Assembly (NCBI RefSeq): GCF_910589235.1
Contig: NC_060960.1
Coordinates: 4,695,839 to 4,759,838, forward strand
Length of the DNA: 64,000 nucleotides
Direction: 5' to 3'
Source of the DNA: Vespa crabro
Lineage: Eukaryota; Arthropoda; Insecta; Hymenoptera; Vespidae
Under the pieces are notes generated by a model, which had not been told where the DNA came from, searched no databases, and saw only the letters and a program-made list of their open reading frames with translations. Within the stretch, counting starts at the first letter, position 1; the number at the start of each line of letters is the position of its first letter. Below, piece by piece: positions 10,760-23,200 of this stretch. Position numbers and translations under genes: made by a program.

Positions 10760-13040
10760 CCGCTTATCGCTTTATTCTGTTCTCGCTCTTGTACTCTTCT
10801 TTCATTCTCTGTTGTTAAGCGACAACGATCAAATGGCATGAATTTTCCTAACAGATAGCAAAAGTGTCGATACGAGAACTCTGTGCGTCATAGTACTTTT
10901 ACGAATGTCCTCGAATCTTCATACGTTACTGTATTTCTGTAAAAAAAAAGCATTTTCCCGATTTTATCGATTTTTTTTAAAGTATTCGAAAAATCGATGA
11001 TAGTTGATACTTTTATTAGGAATTATGTTGCACGAAATTAATCGAAATACGAATTTTTTACTAATATATATTATAAATAAATTTTACTTTATTCCTACAG
11101 AAAATTATTCGGTTATTATTTCAGCTCTACAGAAAATATATATGTACTCGAGAATTGATAAGATGTTTATGATACACGAGTAATCTTCTGCGTCAGCTAA
11201 AATATGAACTAAAATATGATCTTACATTGATATACACTTAACACCATCAAGAATACTGAAATGATATTCGTCAAAACCTTGTATATAACTGTAATTTAAG
11301 TGCAATTTCACAAGAGTCACACAATACTCTCAGGGTCCCAACAATTACGTTACAATTACACAATTACGAAGTAAACTGTTGTTATATCCGTTGAAATTAT
11401 ACTTAATTCGTAGTATATAAGTATACAGTACATGGGTTTGTTTTTGCCAATAATCTCCATTTCTCGGAACTGTCACCCTTGCCATACGATAATAACTGTG
11501 CATTAAAAGTGATCTTCTGATAAGGAAGGCTAACTAACTCACGAGTTTTTCCATGATCATATTTCAACGAGATATTATATTACGATGATACTTTGATAGA
11601 CGTCGATCAGTAAATTGTTCTTAACTCCTTGATATTGTAATTTTCTTAAAATTAACTTAACGACCGATAGTATGAATTAAAAAAAACATTTACATTGTAT
11701 TGTTGAAAAAAAATAGCATCCGCAAAATGAATATATACATCTTTTTCAAAAATTGAATATCAATTTTGCTCTTAGAAAATAGTAATACAATAAATATTTT
11801 AGACGTATTTTTATTAAATCAATGAAACGTGAATGTATCATTCGTTTTAGATTATATATACTCGCTATACTAAACGAAAAATATATATACTCATTGATGT
11901 AATTAAATGCAAAATTAATCATCAATATTTTAAATTGCTACGAAAAAAAGAACTACATTTATCAGCTGATAAATGCAAAATTAACTATTAGAAAAGATAC
12001 CCGACGAAACGTCACATTAAACTCACCCTTCCAAGATACCTTGCGAAACTACCTGTCGATTAATCGATTTTCGTGTTTAACATAATTAACGTGGCACAAG
12101 GGCACACTCTAACTCAAACGTTACACGTTGGCAAACCACGTAGCAGATATTCAATAAGCAAACCGCACGTAGACAATGCTCCAACAGTACATTAGCTTCC
12201 GTTTGCTGTTCTAGCAACGACAGCGTTCCTATAATGCACCAATATTGTACCAACGGTAGCTACATTAAAGGTTTTCCATCGCAGAACTTGTCAATGCCAA
12301 AAATTTGGCACCTTTAGTGTACAAGAAAGCATACATATATAGTTACGTTTAAAGTCAATGTTGGCTATTCAATGTCCATCAACATTTTTTAACTTATCTG
12401 GACAAGATCGTAACGTGTTGAGTGTATATAAAATATCATTTATCTCGATGTATGCTTTGAGGATATAACAATGGCTTATTTCTTGCCTTGAAAGTTTGAT
12501 TTATTTCATAAGTCCTTCTAATCGTCCGTTTAAATATTTTCTCTATGGATAGAGAAATCGCCATTGGAATCCATATATTGTTCGCAAATACATAAATCGT
12601 AAAAGAATGGACACACTTGTTTACACAATTTACATATTTCCAAAATACTTTATACATAAGGTATTATGTTCATTTCATTTAACTAATGAAAAAGTCTCAA
12701 AGATTCCGGAGGATTCTCCAAAAACGATTTAAACCAATTTGGGAAATCTTGTGAAAATATTCTCTGGATATTATCACTGCGAAATGACCCGATTTGCAAA
12801 AGGAACAAAAATCATGGCAAAAGATGAGGGCAAAAACGGGAGTTAGGGCGCTTTTTGTCGGTGAACGGGATGAGGATCAACACGTACGGTAGCCCGTAAT
12901 ACTTGATGTTACGAACGTATGGCAGAGTGGCAAGCTGTCAGCCCGCCGCCGCGCTGTCAGTCTCCTGTCTGGTTGCTGTCCGCCTGTCATTCACTCACTC
13001 AACCCACTCATTCACCCGTTCCATCTCCTGGAATTTTTCA
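10760..13040. other. AT-rich spacer, no gene
   Basis: Long AT-rich region. Small inverted repeats occur at 11956-11975 (listed separately) and 12295-12310 (TGCCAAA/TTTGGCA). Words AAATGCAAAATTAA recur at about 11906 and 11971. The end (12830-13020) is more complex, with GTCAGCCCGCCGCC. No coding or RNA gene seen. Confidence 0.6.
11956..11975. promoter_or_regulatory. Perfect 20-bp palindrome with GATA/E-box/GATA core
   Basis: The two halves CATTTATCAG and CTGATAAATG are exact reverse complements. The core TTATCAGCTGATAA fuses a CAGCTG E-box (11963-11968) with a GATAA on each side (TTATC at 11959-11963, GATAA at 11968-11972). This matches the known layout of composite GATA/bHLH sites; occupancy is not shown. 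Confidence 0.45.
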
Positions 13041-13046
13041 GTCCTA

Positions 13047-13047
<1 letters not shown>

Positions 13048-13078
<31 letters not shown>

Positions 13079-13160
13079 TCCTCTCTCTCTCTCTCTCTCT
13101 CTCTCTCCTTCTCCCTCCCTCTATATCACTCACTCTCTGCTTCTCTCTTCTTCTCTCTTT
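13048..13160. repeat. (CT)n compound pyrimidine tract
   Basis: Two pure (CT)n cores (13053-13078 and 13081-13107), then CTCCCTCC and CTTCT units. The tract ends with TTTCAG at 13158-13163, an excellent 3' splice-site look-alike, but no exon-like sequence follows. Confidence 0.93.
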
Positions 13161-13169
13161 CAGTTCTAC

Positions 13170-14470
13170 CTCCGAGACCTCGTACTCACACTCTACTTCC
13201 TTTTTTTCCCTCTAATCTCCATTTTTCGTGACCGATGCCCTAACTCGTTCGTCCCATCGTTGCAACGAGAGCGTGCGCTCATCTGACTGCTAAAATATTT
13301 TTCCTACCGGTGCCGCTGGCGTTTCGTTGCGATATCCACTACTACCGCCATAACGATCGCATCGCAAAAAATTCGTGTCAGGCATCTATGACGATTCTGT
13401 CGGGAAATTTATCGAGACGAATAACGCTACCAAGTTCTATTTCTTTTATTTTTTTCTTTTTTTTCTCGTTCTCTGTCTATCTATTCACCTATCCATACCT
13501 CTTTTTCTTGCTATCGGTTCTCAAAGTGAAACCCGTCGAAATGTTAGTCGCGTGTTAAATGATCGGTTTTTCTCAAAGCCTAAACACTTTATATGTACGT
13601 CGACAGATCTTATCTCTTACGAAAAAAAAAATTGCGATCTAATTACGAGCTACGATAATTTCGTTTCGCATAGTGACAAGATATAACATTTCTGTTCAAC
13701 TTTTGTATCTAACCCATTTACTGTGCCATAGTAAAATATAAATTTGCATAAAAGTAAACGAATGACCAGACTACTTAATGAGTATGAATAATCACCATTG
13801 AAGGATAATAGCGTGACTGTACACGATTAAGCACTTTGACAGCTAGATTGTCGATCGATTACGTCCGACTTCAGGAAATATTGGTTATCGAACGAACCGA
13901 CAACAGGATATATACAAACACAAATATATACAGATTCATTTTAACGTTGGCTCAATTGTAGTACATTTTACGTCTAAAATTAGACATAAATACTTGATAA
14001 AAATTTTCTAAATATTGTTTCTAAAATAATAAAATTAATTTAGTCTCTCTCTTTCTCTCAGTCATCAACCATTGAGTATTTTTTTAAATCATCGAGCTGT
14101 AGAAAAATTGTAATTTTTTCTGTATCGATTATCGATAACATATCATATTCGAAGCAAATTATATTCGAGATATAAAAAACCATTTTTATGTAATAATTTC
14201 ATTAATACTGTTCCTTTCACTCTTGTTCGTGGCTTTAAACGGTAAATGAAAATCCACCGAAATTAAATCCTATTTTCAATGTTTTCTGCGTGAGTGTAAA
14301 GCGGTAAACGTTCCTGGACCAGTGTCGAACGATTAAACCGATAGTTGTTTGCATATCCGGTTTATGTTTCAATCTAGTTCCATCAATATGAATAAACACC
14401 GGTACGTGAGTTGGTCGTAGCACAGCTATGTCGGCGGCATTAATATGTATTGGCAATAAATCGATATCGA
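13170..14470. other. Spacer, no gene
   Basis: Unique CpG-containing sequence to about 13700, then AT-rich DNA. A T-rich patch at 13438-13470 and an A-run at 13622-13630 are present. Short frames on both strands lack domains. Confidence 0.55.
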
Positions 14471-14478
14471 TAATTAAA

Positions 14479-14505
14479 ATCTGTGTGCGGTTCGCGCACA
14501 CAGAT
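14479..14505. other. 11-bp perfect stem-loop
   Basis: Arms ATCTGTGTGCG (14479-14489) and CGCACACAGAT (14495-14505) are exact reverse complements around the 5-nt loop GTTCG. A pyrimidine-rich stretch (CCCCTCTCTCTTTC) follows. It is too short for a miRNA precursor, and it does not match the histone 3' stem-loop consensus. Confidence 0.6.
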
Positions 14506-14509
14506 CGCC

Positions 14510-15470
14510 TGTCCCCTCTCTCTTTCTTACTCCCTCACTCACTCACTCTTTCAAAGTCTCTCACATACACAAACTCACATTTATATAAAAGTTCAATTTG
14601 TTATATGTAACTGCGCCAGAGACGACTATAAATATCGGCTTGCTCTTTTTAACGCTGCTCGTAAATTCGTGTGATTTATGCCACGCCGTCTGAGCGAGAG
14701 CAAAGGGTCGACGCGCGACGTATTCCCGGTGCTGACTGCAACCGAGAGCGTGATTTTCACGATTCACCGAGAGGAAAAAGCGTTCATACTTTTCATCCGC
14801 AGCCACTCTCTCAAATCTCGTGAATACAAATACACGTATATTCAGCGCACTGATGAGCGAAATCATCGTGAAATTCAGCTATCGATTATTATTATCAGAA
14901 AGTGCTACGTGTACTTGTGCAACCGGCGTCCTCGAAAGTTCACGGCAGGCAAATTCAGTACGAAAATTGCGCGTTTCCTTTCGCGTTTCTCCCTTCGGCC
15001 ACAATTCGGATGGGTAATTTGCGAAACGTCGGCTCCGCGTGTAAATCGATAAAATTATGGAGTAACGAAAATATAACTTACAAGAATGGAAATACGATGT
15101 GGCGAAACCACTGATGTTCCATCTCCTTCTTATTTTCTGCCATATGATTCGAACTTTCGACATTTTGATATTTTGTACGATAAAAAATGAACGTTTCGAT
15201 GATCATCAAGCATCTGATCGTGTACTATAGAAAAAAGAAACAAAAAGTACAAAGATAGAAAAATCTCCTTCTTACGGTTGCAACAATCGTGTTGTCCCGT
15301 TCTTGACCTGGTTTTTCAATCGAACAAAGGGAAGAAGAGGAAGAGAAAAAGAGAAATGGCAATCGTGATAGAGCGTATTCGCAACGGTCATTGCGAGCGA
15401 CGACGTTTAAGTATCGCACCTGTCCCGAGCAGAAAAGAAGAATGGAGAATGGAACTGAAGAAGGAAAAGA
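14510..15470. other. Spacer, no gene
   Basis: Pyrimidine-rich start (CTCTCTTTC, then CACTCACTCACTC) at 14515-14575, then unique CpG-rich sequence. The + frame at 14678-15052 has an ATG but no domain or splice context. Not called. Confidence 0.5.
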
Positions 15471-15479
15471 GAAGTAGGA

Positions 15480-15570
15480 AAAATGATGAAGAAAGAAGAA
15501 AAAGAAGAAAAAGAAGAAAAAGTAAAAGAGCAAGAAGCAAACGAAGAAGAAGAGTTAGAGGGGAAACGCA
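15480..15570. repeat. (GAA)n purine tract
   Basis: GAAGAAAGAAGAAAAAGAAG-type units from about 15480 to 15556, read as Lys/Arg/Glu runs on +. This is a degenerate trinucleotide tract, not a basic protein domain. Confidence 0.8.
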
Positions 15571-15842
15571 GGGATATCACGGGAAATTGGTCATACGAAG
15601 GCGACAGAGGGGAGTGGAAAAGCAGACGGGGTTACTTGGCGGCGTAACCAAGATATACGAGCACTTTTCCCGAAAAAGTGTTAAGGAATTATGCTCGGCA
15701 GAGTAAATGAGATGTGTCTGCGCAGGGACATAGATCACCAAGACGCTATCCATTCTCACCACCGTGGAAATAAATACGATCTTCTCCGCGAAAGAGGCTG
15801 CTGCAAGCGGAAGGAGACGCTGCCGGAGGGTAGGAGTAAAAT

Positions 15843-15863
15843 AGAAAGAAAGACAGAGAGAGG

Positions 15864-15897
<34 letters not shown>

Positions 15898-15907
15898 AGA
15901 AGAGAGT
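15843..15907. repeat. (GA)n microsatellite, interrupted
   Basis: AGAAAGAAAGACAGAG leader, then (GA)n with GGG and AAAG interruptions. Confidence 0.94.
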
Positions 15908-15944
15908 AAGGAAAGGACGACAAGGCAGAAGGGGATAGCGAAAT

Positions 15945-16125
15945 CGTCTCCTGGCGGCCCGCATCCCGCAGCACATCTTTCTACCCGACACCCGGGGGGA
16001 TCCACCGAGCCATTTCTCTGCCCTGTTATACCACCGCCTATATACGTATCTACTACCTCTTTCCCGGTAGATACCTACAGCCAGCAAATAAATTGATCCA
16101 TTACTCAACCGAGCAGTCATCTTCC
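15945..16125. promoter_or_regulatory. Candidate conserved non-coding block 6
   Basis: GC-richer block right after the GA tract (CCTGGCGGCCCGCATCCCGC, then CCCGACACCC). A region around 16030-16075 pairs CTACTACCTC with TAGATACCTAC words. It ends in AATAAATTGATCC. No coding frame continues through it. Function is inferred from complexity alone. Confidence 0.25.
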
Positions 16126-16129
16126 TTCC

Positions 16130-17990
16130 TTTTCTCCACTCTCCGCCTCGATTCGCTTCCTCGGATCGCCTTCAACGACGCCTTCACGTTGGCTCTTTCT
16201 TTCGACGATGTCTACGCTACCGAGAACGTGCTGCATCTTCGTTCTCCTTTAGTAAAGTCTTGAATTTTGAAATAGCTAATTCTTTCAAAATCGTTTACTT
16301 ACTTGATAAATATTTAATTGGTTATATTTTTCTTCAGAAATTGTAGTATATTAATTAAATGTATTTATTTGAATAACCTGCCTCAATCTCGGCTTTAATT
16401 AATCTATGATACTTGAGGTTGAATACTACGCCCTCAAGTGTTTCAAATCAAAAGTTTCAGGATCAATGACGCTCTCGGACTTTCGTTTAACAACCCAATC
16501 GCCCATTAAAATATATAAATTTTGTTTCTTGCGAATTTGCTGCGTAATTAATGAAAATATTAATTGTTAAAAGTACAATCTTTTCTTCACTTTATGATCT
16601 TCATCTTCATTGTGAATTTCATTTATCTGATTATTCTTTTTCCTTTTTTAATACCCAAGAAAGATAAGATCTTGAGCCTTTTACGCAGAAAATGTCATGT
16701 TCGATTTAATAAAAAAATTACTCGTTCATATTAATTAATGTTTCCTTACGATCCATATCAATACTATTAAATTATATTGCTTTTAATCTTGATTATTATT
16801 TTTTTTTTTTTTGATTCGCATAAAAACAGATATTATGGTCGTGTATTTTTCCTACCTTCTTCAAATGTTTTCTGCAGTGTTATACACCTGTCTCTAAAGA
16901 GTCACCTGCAGCTTTGTGTAATGTACTTTTTTGAATTTGTAATCAATTTGATGTTACTAAATTAAATATCTATGCAAAGAACTTAATGGAATTATTATGT
17001 CAATTGTTTCTTGTTTATATTATTAATTAATCTTTATTTTTTCACTATTTCTTTATAAAATAAAAACATCGTTAGTAATGTCAACAATAAAATAACATGA
17101 TTATATCCTTACTTCAAATTTTGTCATATAAATGAAATTATATATATATAACAAATCAAAGACAACATCAATAAGGCCATCTGAGAATAGAAGTATGCTA
17201 AAACCTTGTATGCACAATGGCCGACGTATACGGTCAGGTCATACGTCGAATAGTATTGACAGACCATCGATTCCTGTCACTTATACTTTCGGAGCGTTGC
17301 AAACAACGGTAAATACGAGTCTGCGTTGTTTCGATCAATTTCGTTGAAGAGACCAAGAGCGCGTACCTAACGAAATAAACAAAATGTCACTTCGAGAGAT
17401 TTTCTCTTTTATCTCCAGCTATTTTTTTACTTGTCAAATTTATCTGAAAAAAATTTTAGTAAAGAAAAATTACAGACAACCATTTATAGTATAATATTAA
17501 TTAAAAATCTGATAGAGAGATAATCGAACATTTGAAATATTGAAAATATGTTGTAAAATTTGGAGGGAAATTTTTAAAAATAAATACATTTCTTCGATCA
17601 AATTGAAATTTGGAAAAAATGTCGATAATATTCTCAATCAGACGTTATAACCGACTAATTCATTTTATCGCTACTGTCGTCATTCAAATTATACAATTTT
17701 ATCATCTCCAGATGCAATGAAAGCAGAGATAAATCGATAGATCGGTTAAAAAAATATCAACGACACGAATCTTTCTTGAGACGAGTTCTTCGCCGAAGAG
17801 ATTTGTTAAGGAACATCCACGGCTTCTGGTACGATGATAAGAACATAAAGCGTGCAGCGGGAGACTTTATACCTCCATTTACCTGCGCGATAAAGCTTGT
17901 AGGAACGAGTAGGTACAACTTGGAGCAACAACAATATTCACAAAGAGAAAAAGACGAGAGCGAACGAGCAAACGAGCGGTCGAACGTACC
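16130..17990. other. AT-rich spacer, no gene
   Basis: T-rich and AT-rich DNA with a T run at 16799-16812. At 17222-17248 an inverted repeat (CGACGTAT / ATACGTCG, 8 bp each) encloses an AGGTCA half-site. The + frame at 17132-17347 starts with ATG but has no domain. Confidence 0.55.
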
Positions 17991-17999
17991 GTGCAGGGA

Positions 18000-18205
18000 A
18001 CACGTTGACGCGAAAGCACCGGTGCCATCCTGTCATGTACAGCAATAAATTAATGGCCGGTCATCATTGTACTCATATACGCTTGTTGTACCTCATACCG
18101 ACACATCGTAACGCATCATTAATCTTCTCATTATAAATGCGCGCCACTGCTTTACCGCAGCCTGACAGTCCAACGAAATAAATGACCGTGCATTACGTTT
18201 GTACT
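18000..18205. promoter_or_regulatory. Candidate conserved non-coding block 7 (homeodomain words)
   Basis: Complex block with AATAAATTAATGGCCGG (18043-18060), GGTCATCATTG, CGCATCATTAATC and AATAAATGACCG words, ending near CATTACG. Several TAAT cores sit in moderate-GC sequence that carries no gene-like frame. A developmental cis-element is plausible, not shown. Confidence 0.4.
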
Positions 18206-18251
18206 TTCATTTTATATTTAAAATGACCTCCCAGTCTCCTTCTCTTCTCCC

Positions 18252-18300
18252 TCTTTCTTACTCTTTCTCTCTCTCTCTCTTTCTTTCTTTCTCTCTTTTT
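18252..18300. repeat. (CT)n / (CTTT)n tract
   Basis: CT units merge into CTTT units; the tract sits about 12 bp upstream of the (GCAC)n array. Confidence 0.9.
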
Positions 18301-18312
18301 CCATACATACGT

Positions 18313-18351
<39 letters not shown>

Positions 18352-18352
18352 C
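18313..18352. repeat. (GCAC)10 tetranucleotide array
   Basis: Forty bases of uninterrupted GCAC, flanked by TACGT and ACACGGG. Strictly alternating purine/pyrimidine, so a Z-DNA candidate. Confidence 0.97.
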
Positions 18353-18359
18353 ACGGGTA

Positions 18360-18765
18360 CACATACTATAAGTCTATCGCTCTTTTCCTTTCTTCTTTCT
18401 CTTTCTCTTGAGCATCTCTATGGGAGACAAATTACCCATTTGCATAATGCTGTTATTTATTAATGATCGTGATACAGGTACTTCTGATTCTACATAAATA
18501 CTCACCTGCGGCGTTGACCAATCGACAGCCTTCTAATACAATCTCCGATTGTCGCGATACGATGCGGACGTACCATTCAAAAGCACCGTAACGCCGGCGT
18601 ATCGTCTAACCATGGAACTTGTTTCGTTTCACGACTTAACCCGATCCAGGCTCACGGAGAATTTAATTAAAATTATAATACAACTCGTATCGCGGCGGTG
18701 CGACTTTCACGATCAAAATTTAGTACCTCCTTCCGTTATTAAATGAAATTCAAGAGTACGACATA
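18360..18765. other. Unique spacer, no gene
   Basis: CpG-rich unique sequence with TGCATAATGC and TTATTAATGATCG words (about 18440-18470). Short frames only. Confidence 0.45.
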
Positions 18766-18770
18766 AAAAA

Positions 18771-18836
18771 GAGAGAGAGAGAGAAAGAGGCAGAGGGAGA
18801 GAGAGAAAGAAAGAGACAGAGGGAGAGAGAGAGAGA
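18771..18836. repeat. (GA)n tract with an internal duplication
   Basis: The unit AGAAAGAGgCAGAGGGAGAG recurs about 30 bp later as AGAAAGAGACAGAGGGAGAG, so a local duplication is superimposed on the dinucleotide repeat. Confidence 0.9.
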
Positions 18837-18839
18837 CCA

Positions 18840-19770
18840 CACAACGACTTTATGTCAATTCGTGTCGATTGGTTCGAATTTAACAATTAATATTTACATA
18901 GGTAATCCTTGTAATAGAAAAGAAATATATTATACTTTCTTATAAAATCGTGGCGTAGTTTCATATTAATTAAAAGATACTCTTGAAATTGTTCTTTTTT
19001 TTTTTAATCGATTATCACGCAAGTAATGTAAATTCTCGTAAAACATAAACGTCTCTTCGATTTGTAAACGCCCGATGCCTTTCTTTAGTTAACTTAATGG
19101 AAGAATAAATTCACATGTGTAAGTACATCGTGGCGTATGTTTATAAAAAGGTAACAATAATGAAACGTACGATTCCGTTTCACGTAGCGTGGAAAGAAAC
19201 AGAATGCACACTATATTCTGTCGGCCTAAGGGAAGATATAACGGGCGATACATCACGCCCGTATCACGTTAACGAGCATACTCTGTAATTAAGGGAATAT
19301 TCGCTCTATTAAAATAATCGTAATTTACGTTGTCTGCTGTCTCTTTCTCCCTTATCTTTTTTCTTTCTTTCTTACATTCTCGAGGCGATCAAAGATACAG
19401 AGAAAGGCCAGGGCTATCGTTACTGAGAGCATAGAGCCGTAAGACAATAATTAGGCGGTAAGGTAGATATTATTAAATCAAGTAAGCCTGTCGAGAATAC
19501 TACAACGATGAGTATTTAAATACAGACATGAGCCATGGTGCAAGAAGATGCAAATGAGAACTCGGTATTCTTACTTGACTTCGATGCTTCATTTCACCTA
19601 CTTCCGAAGAAGGGGCAGGAGAGAGATATAATAATTAATTGCACCAATCAAAATGCATTACAGAACGATGCTATCACGTTGTTCGTTAAATCTACAGTGA
19701 ACTGACGTAGCTCTGCTGTTTATTCCAACACCTTTCACTTTGCCTCTGTTTTATTTCTACTTTCGTTTCC
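18840..19770. other. Spacer, no gene
   Basis: AT-rich, then unique. A small inverted repeat ACGGGCG/CGCCCGT with an 8-nt loop lies at 19241-19262, in CpG-rich sequence running up to TAACGAGC. No gene recognised. Confidence 0.5.
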
Positions 19771-19773
19771 TCT

Positions 19774-19774
<1 letters not shown>

Positions 19775-19819
<45 letters not shown>

Positions 19820-19830
19820 CTCTTTTCTTT
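19775..19830. repeat. (CT)n microsatellite
   Basis: A pure (CT)n core to about 19814, then TTCTTCTC and T-rich continuation. Confidence 0.95.
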
Positions 19831-20188
19831 TTATCGAAAGCGTTTTAATTGGAGTCCTCTCAAGCATCTAACAGTTAAGTCCTCGTTTATGGATATGTTC
19901 GCATTTTCCATCGAACGACCATGCGGGTGATTACGCGGCTTGTAAAAGAAAAGTTAGACGATAGTAAAACATTTGACGAGCCACAGAGATGTCGTTAATA
20001 CCGACGATGCGAATCGAAGTGTCAGTTCTATCAACGTTTTTTCCACCCTCATTCGTGAGGATACTTGATCGTGTATTTTCGTGCTCAGAAATACATAGAT
20101 ACTTGAAATTCTCACGTAGACCTTCGCTTGAATTTATTCGACGAGTCGCGTAAAATATGAGGAATCTCAGTCGTCGCTTTGGCAAGAA

Positions 20189-20189
20189 T

Positions 20190-20235
<46 letters not shown>

Positions 20236-20247
20236 TTCTTTCCCTCT
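20189..20247. repeat. (CT)n microsatellite
   Basis: Pure CT core at about 20199-20229, then CGTCTCTTTC. It is the last GA/CT dinucleotide tract before a gap of about 7.8 kb. Confidence 0.95.
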
Positions 20248-20249
20248 TG

Positions 20250-23200
20250 CGTATGATTCTCGCTATTCGGCTGAATGATAAAAAATCTACCAGCGATGAA
20301 ACACAACCCGCTTCGAGTAAAAGACGAAAGACGAATGGGTCTGTTAAAGTTATTATTCGTATTGTAAGCCGAAGAAGAGTTACTCCAGCCCCAGATGTAT
20401 TATGCCATTCGCCTGAGGATAATTTATATCGTTGCCCGCCCTAATAAATTTAAGCAACGGACTTTTACTATGAATACTTGTTTATTACCGGATGCGGACG
20501 CGATAAAGAAGTGTATATTCTTGCGGTGACAGCTATTACGGTATGATTATAGCAACCGCGATATTGCTCGGAATATTACCGTTAAGATACGTAAGATCAA
20601 ATAATTCTTAAAGAATAGACAAGAGAATTCACGCCAAACGTCACTAACATAATAAAAATATTACGTATTTAAGCTTAATATTTGTTTTCTTTTACACAGT
20701 ACCTATAAATTCTTTCTTCGTTTATCGTATCATAAGACTCAGAAAAACGATAACAGAAAGACCTCGAGTCATCGTTGTACATTGGTTAACGTCAAATACA
20801 AAAAAATTAAAGTCAAGATATATAAGTATATTATTACGTTCCACTTCACCTCCCAGCATTCTTACATTTATATACTCCATTATCATATTAACTATTATTA
20901 TTATCATCATTATTATTGTAGTTGTTTAATTTTCATTTTTATTTTTTATTATTATTATTATTACTACTACTATTCTTCTTATTACTATTATAGGTATGTT
21001 TCCGGGATGCCAAAATGGCCAATCCTTTAAAGTATTTGTGAGAATTAATCCAACACGAAAAAGTCTTGCGAAATATTATAAATAAATACTCCAACCGGAA
21101 AGTGAATTATTATTATTATTAAAGTGAAAATAAATTAGTAAGCTATTGCATTGCTATGATATGGATTGGTCAATCTGAGTCTATCGATTTAAGACAACAT
21201 CTGCCATTTTCTAAATCTCAAAAATTACTAAAATTTAGTAGACGATGACTTGTTATTTATTAATGGACCTCCTTTACAAATAAGCAACATTGATATAAAT
21301 AATTAATTATGCAGTTTCATTAACTATAAGTGTATAGCGTAAATTGTATATTGTAGCTAGGCACTTTACCAAAAACCCTTAAGACGGACACGTTTCAATA
21401 TTTAACAAAGCAAGACCATAGATAAAAGACGATCATTAAGAGCATTATACAGATATTCAAACCCTAATGCAACCCATATAACTACGATAATTGATCTACT
21501 CGTTCGTAACAATACCGAATCTAACAAGCGCCTAACGAGTGGAAAATAAAAAAATATTTCTCCAATTCGTTATGGAGTAAAATGCAAGAACTTCTTTTTT
21601 AACGCTTTTTTTGTTCAAGTATGAAACTGAACAGAGGTTACCGACACGTTTATTATAATAAGTTAACACGTCGTTGATTCGATAAATATCTACGAAACGC
21701 TCTGTGTGTACTCGAGACAAGGCCTGTAAGATAACTGAATACGATAAAATTATACTCGTGGATAACGCACAAGAGAGAACGACAGTAATGATTTATTAAC
21801 GACATTTCGTTATTAACTACTTAGTCATTATTTACATCACGTCTGTACTTCGATCACATATTTAAAATCGATTACGCAAATAGATTTTATAACATAAATT
21901 CTATCTTCAACATGCTTTTCTTTTTTCCTCGTTTTGCTTTTAATCGTGATAAACGCTTTATCTCATAATTATTTATAAGGAAGCATTGGTAATCGAATGA
22001 TCGATGACTATTTTACAAGTGATATAATATGTATGTAGGTTGTTTCGCTAATTGATCGAAAATTTGTTTCTTTGTAATAAAAAGTGTCACAATGGATCGA
22101 TGTATCTAAACAAAGATATAATAAAGTTATGTATAATAATGAATCTTTGATTGAATCTGAGATAAAAAAAAAATCTATTACTATATGCATAGTTTCTTAT
22201 TATTTAAACGTTAAAAACATCTATCTCAGTTAGAATAACATATAGCAAATATGCAAAGTAAAGGTTATTTCAAAATACATTCATGCGCGCAATTTGTCCG
22301 GTTCAAAGTAAAGATCAACAACGTTTGATTTCTCACCAACAAATTATACGATAGATTATTCTATTGATTTGAAGAATCAACAAGTTAAGTTAAGTTAAGT
22401 TAGATTTAAAGTGTAAAAGTATATAATTTTTTAAAACGCAGATAAAATTATCTTTCATTTTATCACGTTTACCTCATTTATTAATGCAAAAACGTATAAA
22501 ATTATTAATATCTGCTTATTATTTCATACAATTCCGTTTCCTGTTGTATTAACTATAGCAAATACCCCAACTATGTTTCATTTAAATATTTGTCTCATTA
22601 TAACAATTTATTGTATACTATATTCGTTGTTAAATCTAGCTATAGACATTCATTGTATATTGTTCATGGAAGAAGAAATATGTCCTTCGACGATATTACT
22701 TTTAAGATAGAAAGAGTCGATTGAACATGATCATCGCTATCGTCAAAGTGTCATCGTGTAGAACTCTATAAAGAATTTCATGTCGTCAGGTGCAGGTTTA
22801 TCACGTTTATAAACGGTCGTCTTTTCTGAAGACCCAATAGGAATAGTTCCGCAGAAAAATAAACCCCAATCGTAATTTTCTTCGTCAACTCGAAGCCGGA
22901 TGTTTGCAAAGAACGCGCCGCGTCTGAACTAAAGTTTACGCCCCTCATAAAGTTCTACCACCGATTCATAAAGGTGAATGGTACCTGCTAGGGAGAAAAA
23001 CAATTTCCGGTAAAGCAAGGACTTAAGTAGTCGTGTTTATGAGGCGTCGTGTGATTTTATGAAAAAGGATACGCTCCAGCACTTTCTCTATTTATTTCGA
23101 AAGAAGCTATTTGGAAAAATTTATTACCAGTCGATATTGCTTTTCGAGAATGTATTAGACTTATAGATTTATTCATTAACTATCTTCGTTTTCTTCTCGA

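Noticed and set aside
14479..14530. Stem-loop followed by a pyrimidine stretch, considered as a rho-independent terminator
   Set aside because: The context is eukaryotic with no upstream gene, and the downstream tract is CT rather than a T run.
22382..22401. AAGTT repeated four times, considered as telomere-like
   Set aside because: Does not match the insect TTAGG telomere unit and is far too short.
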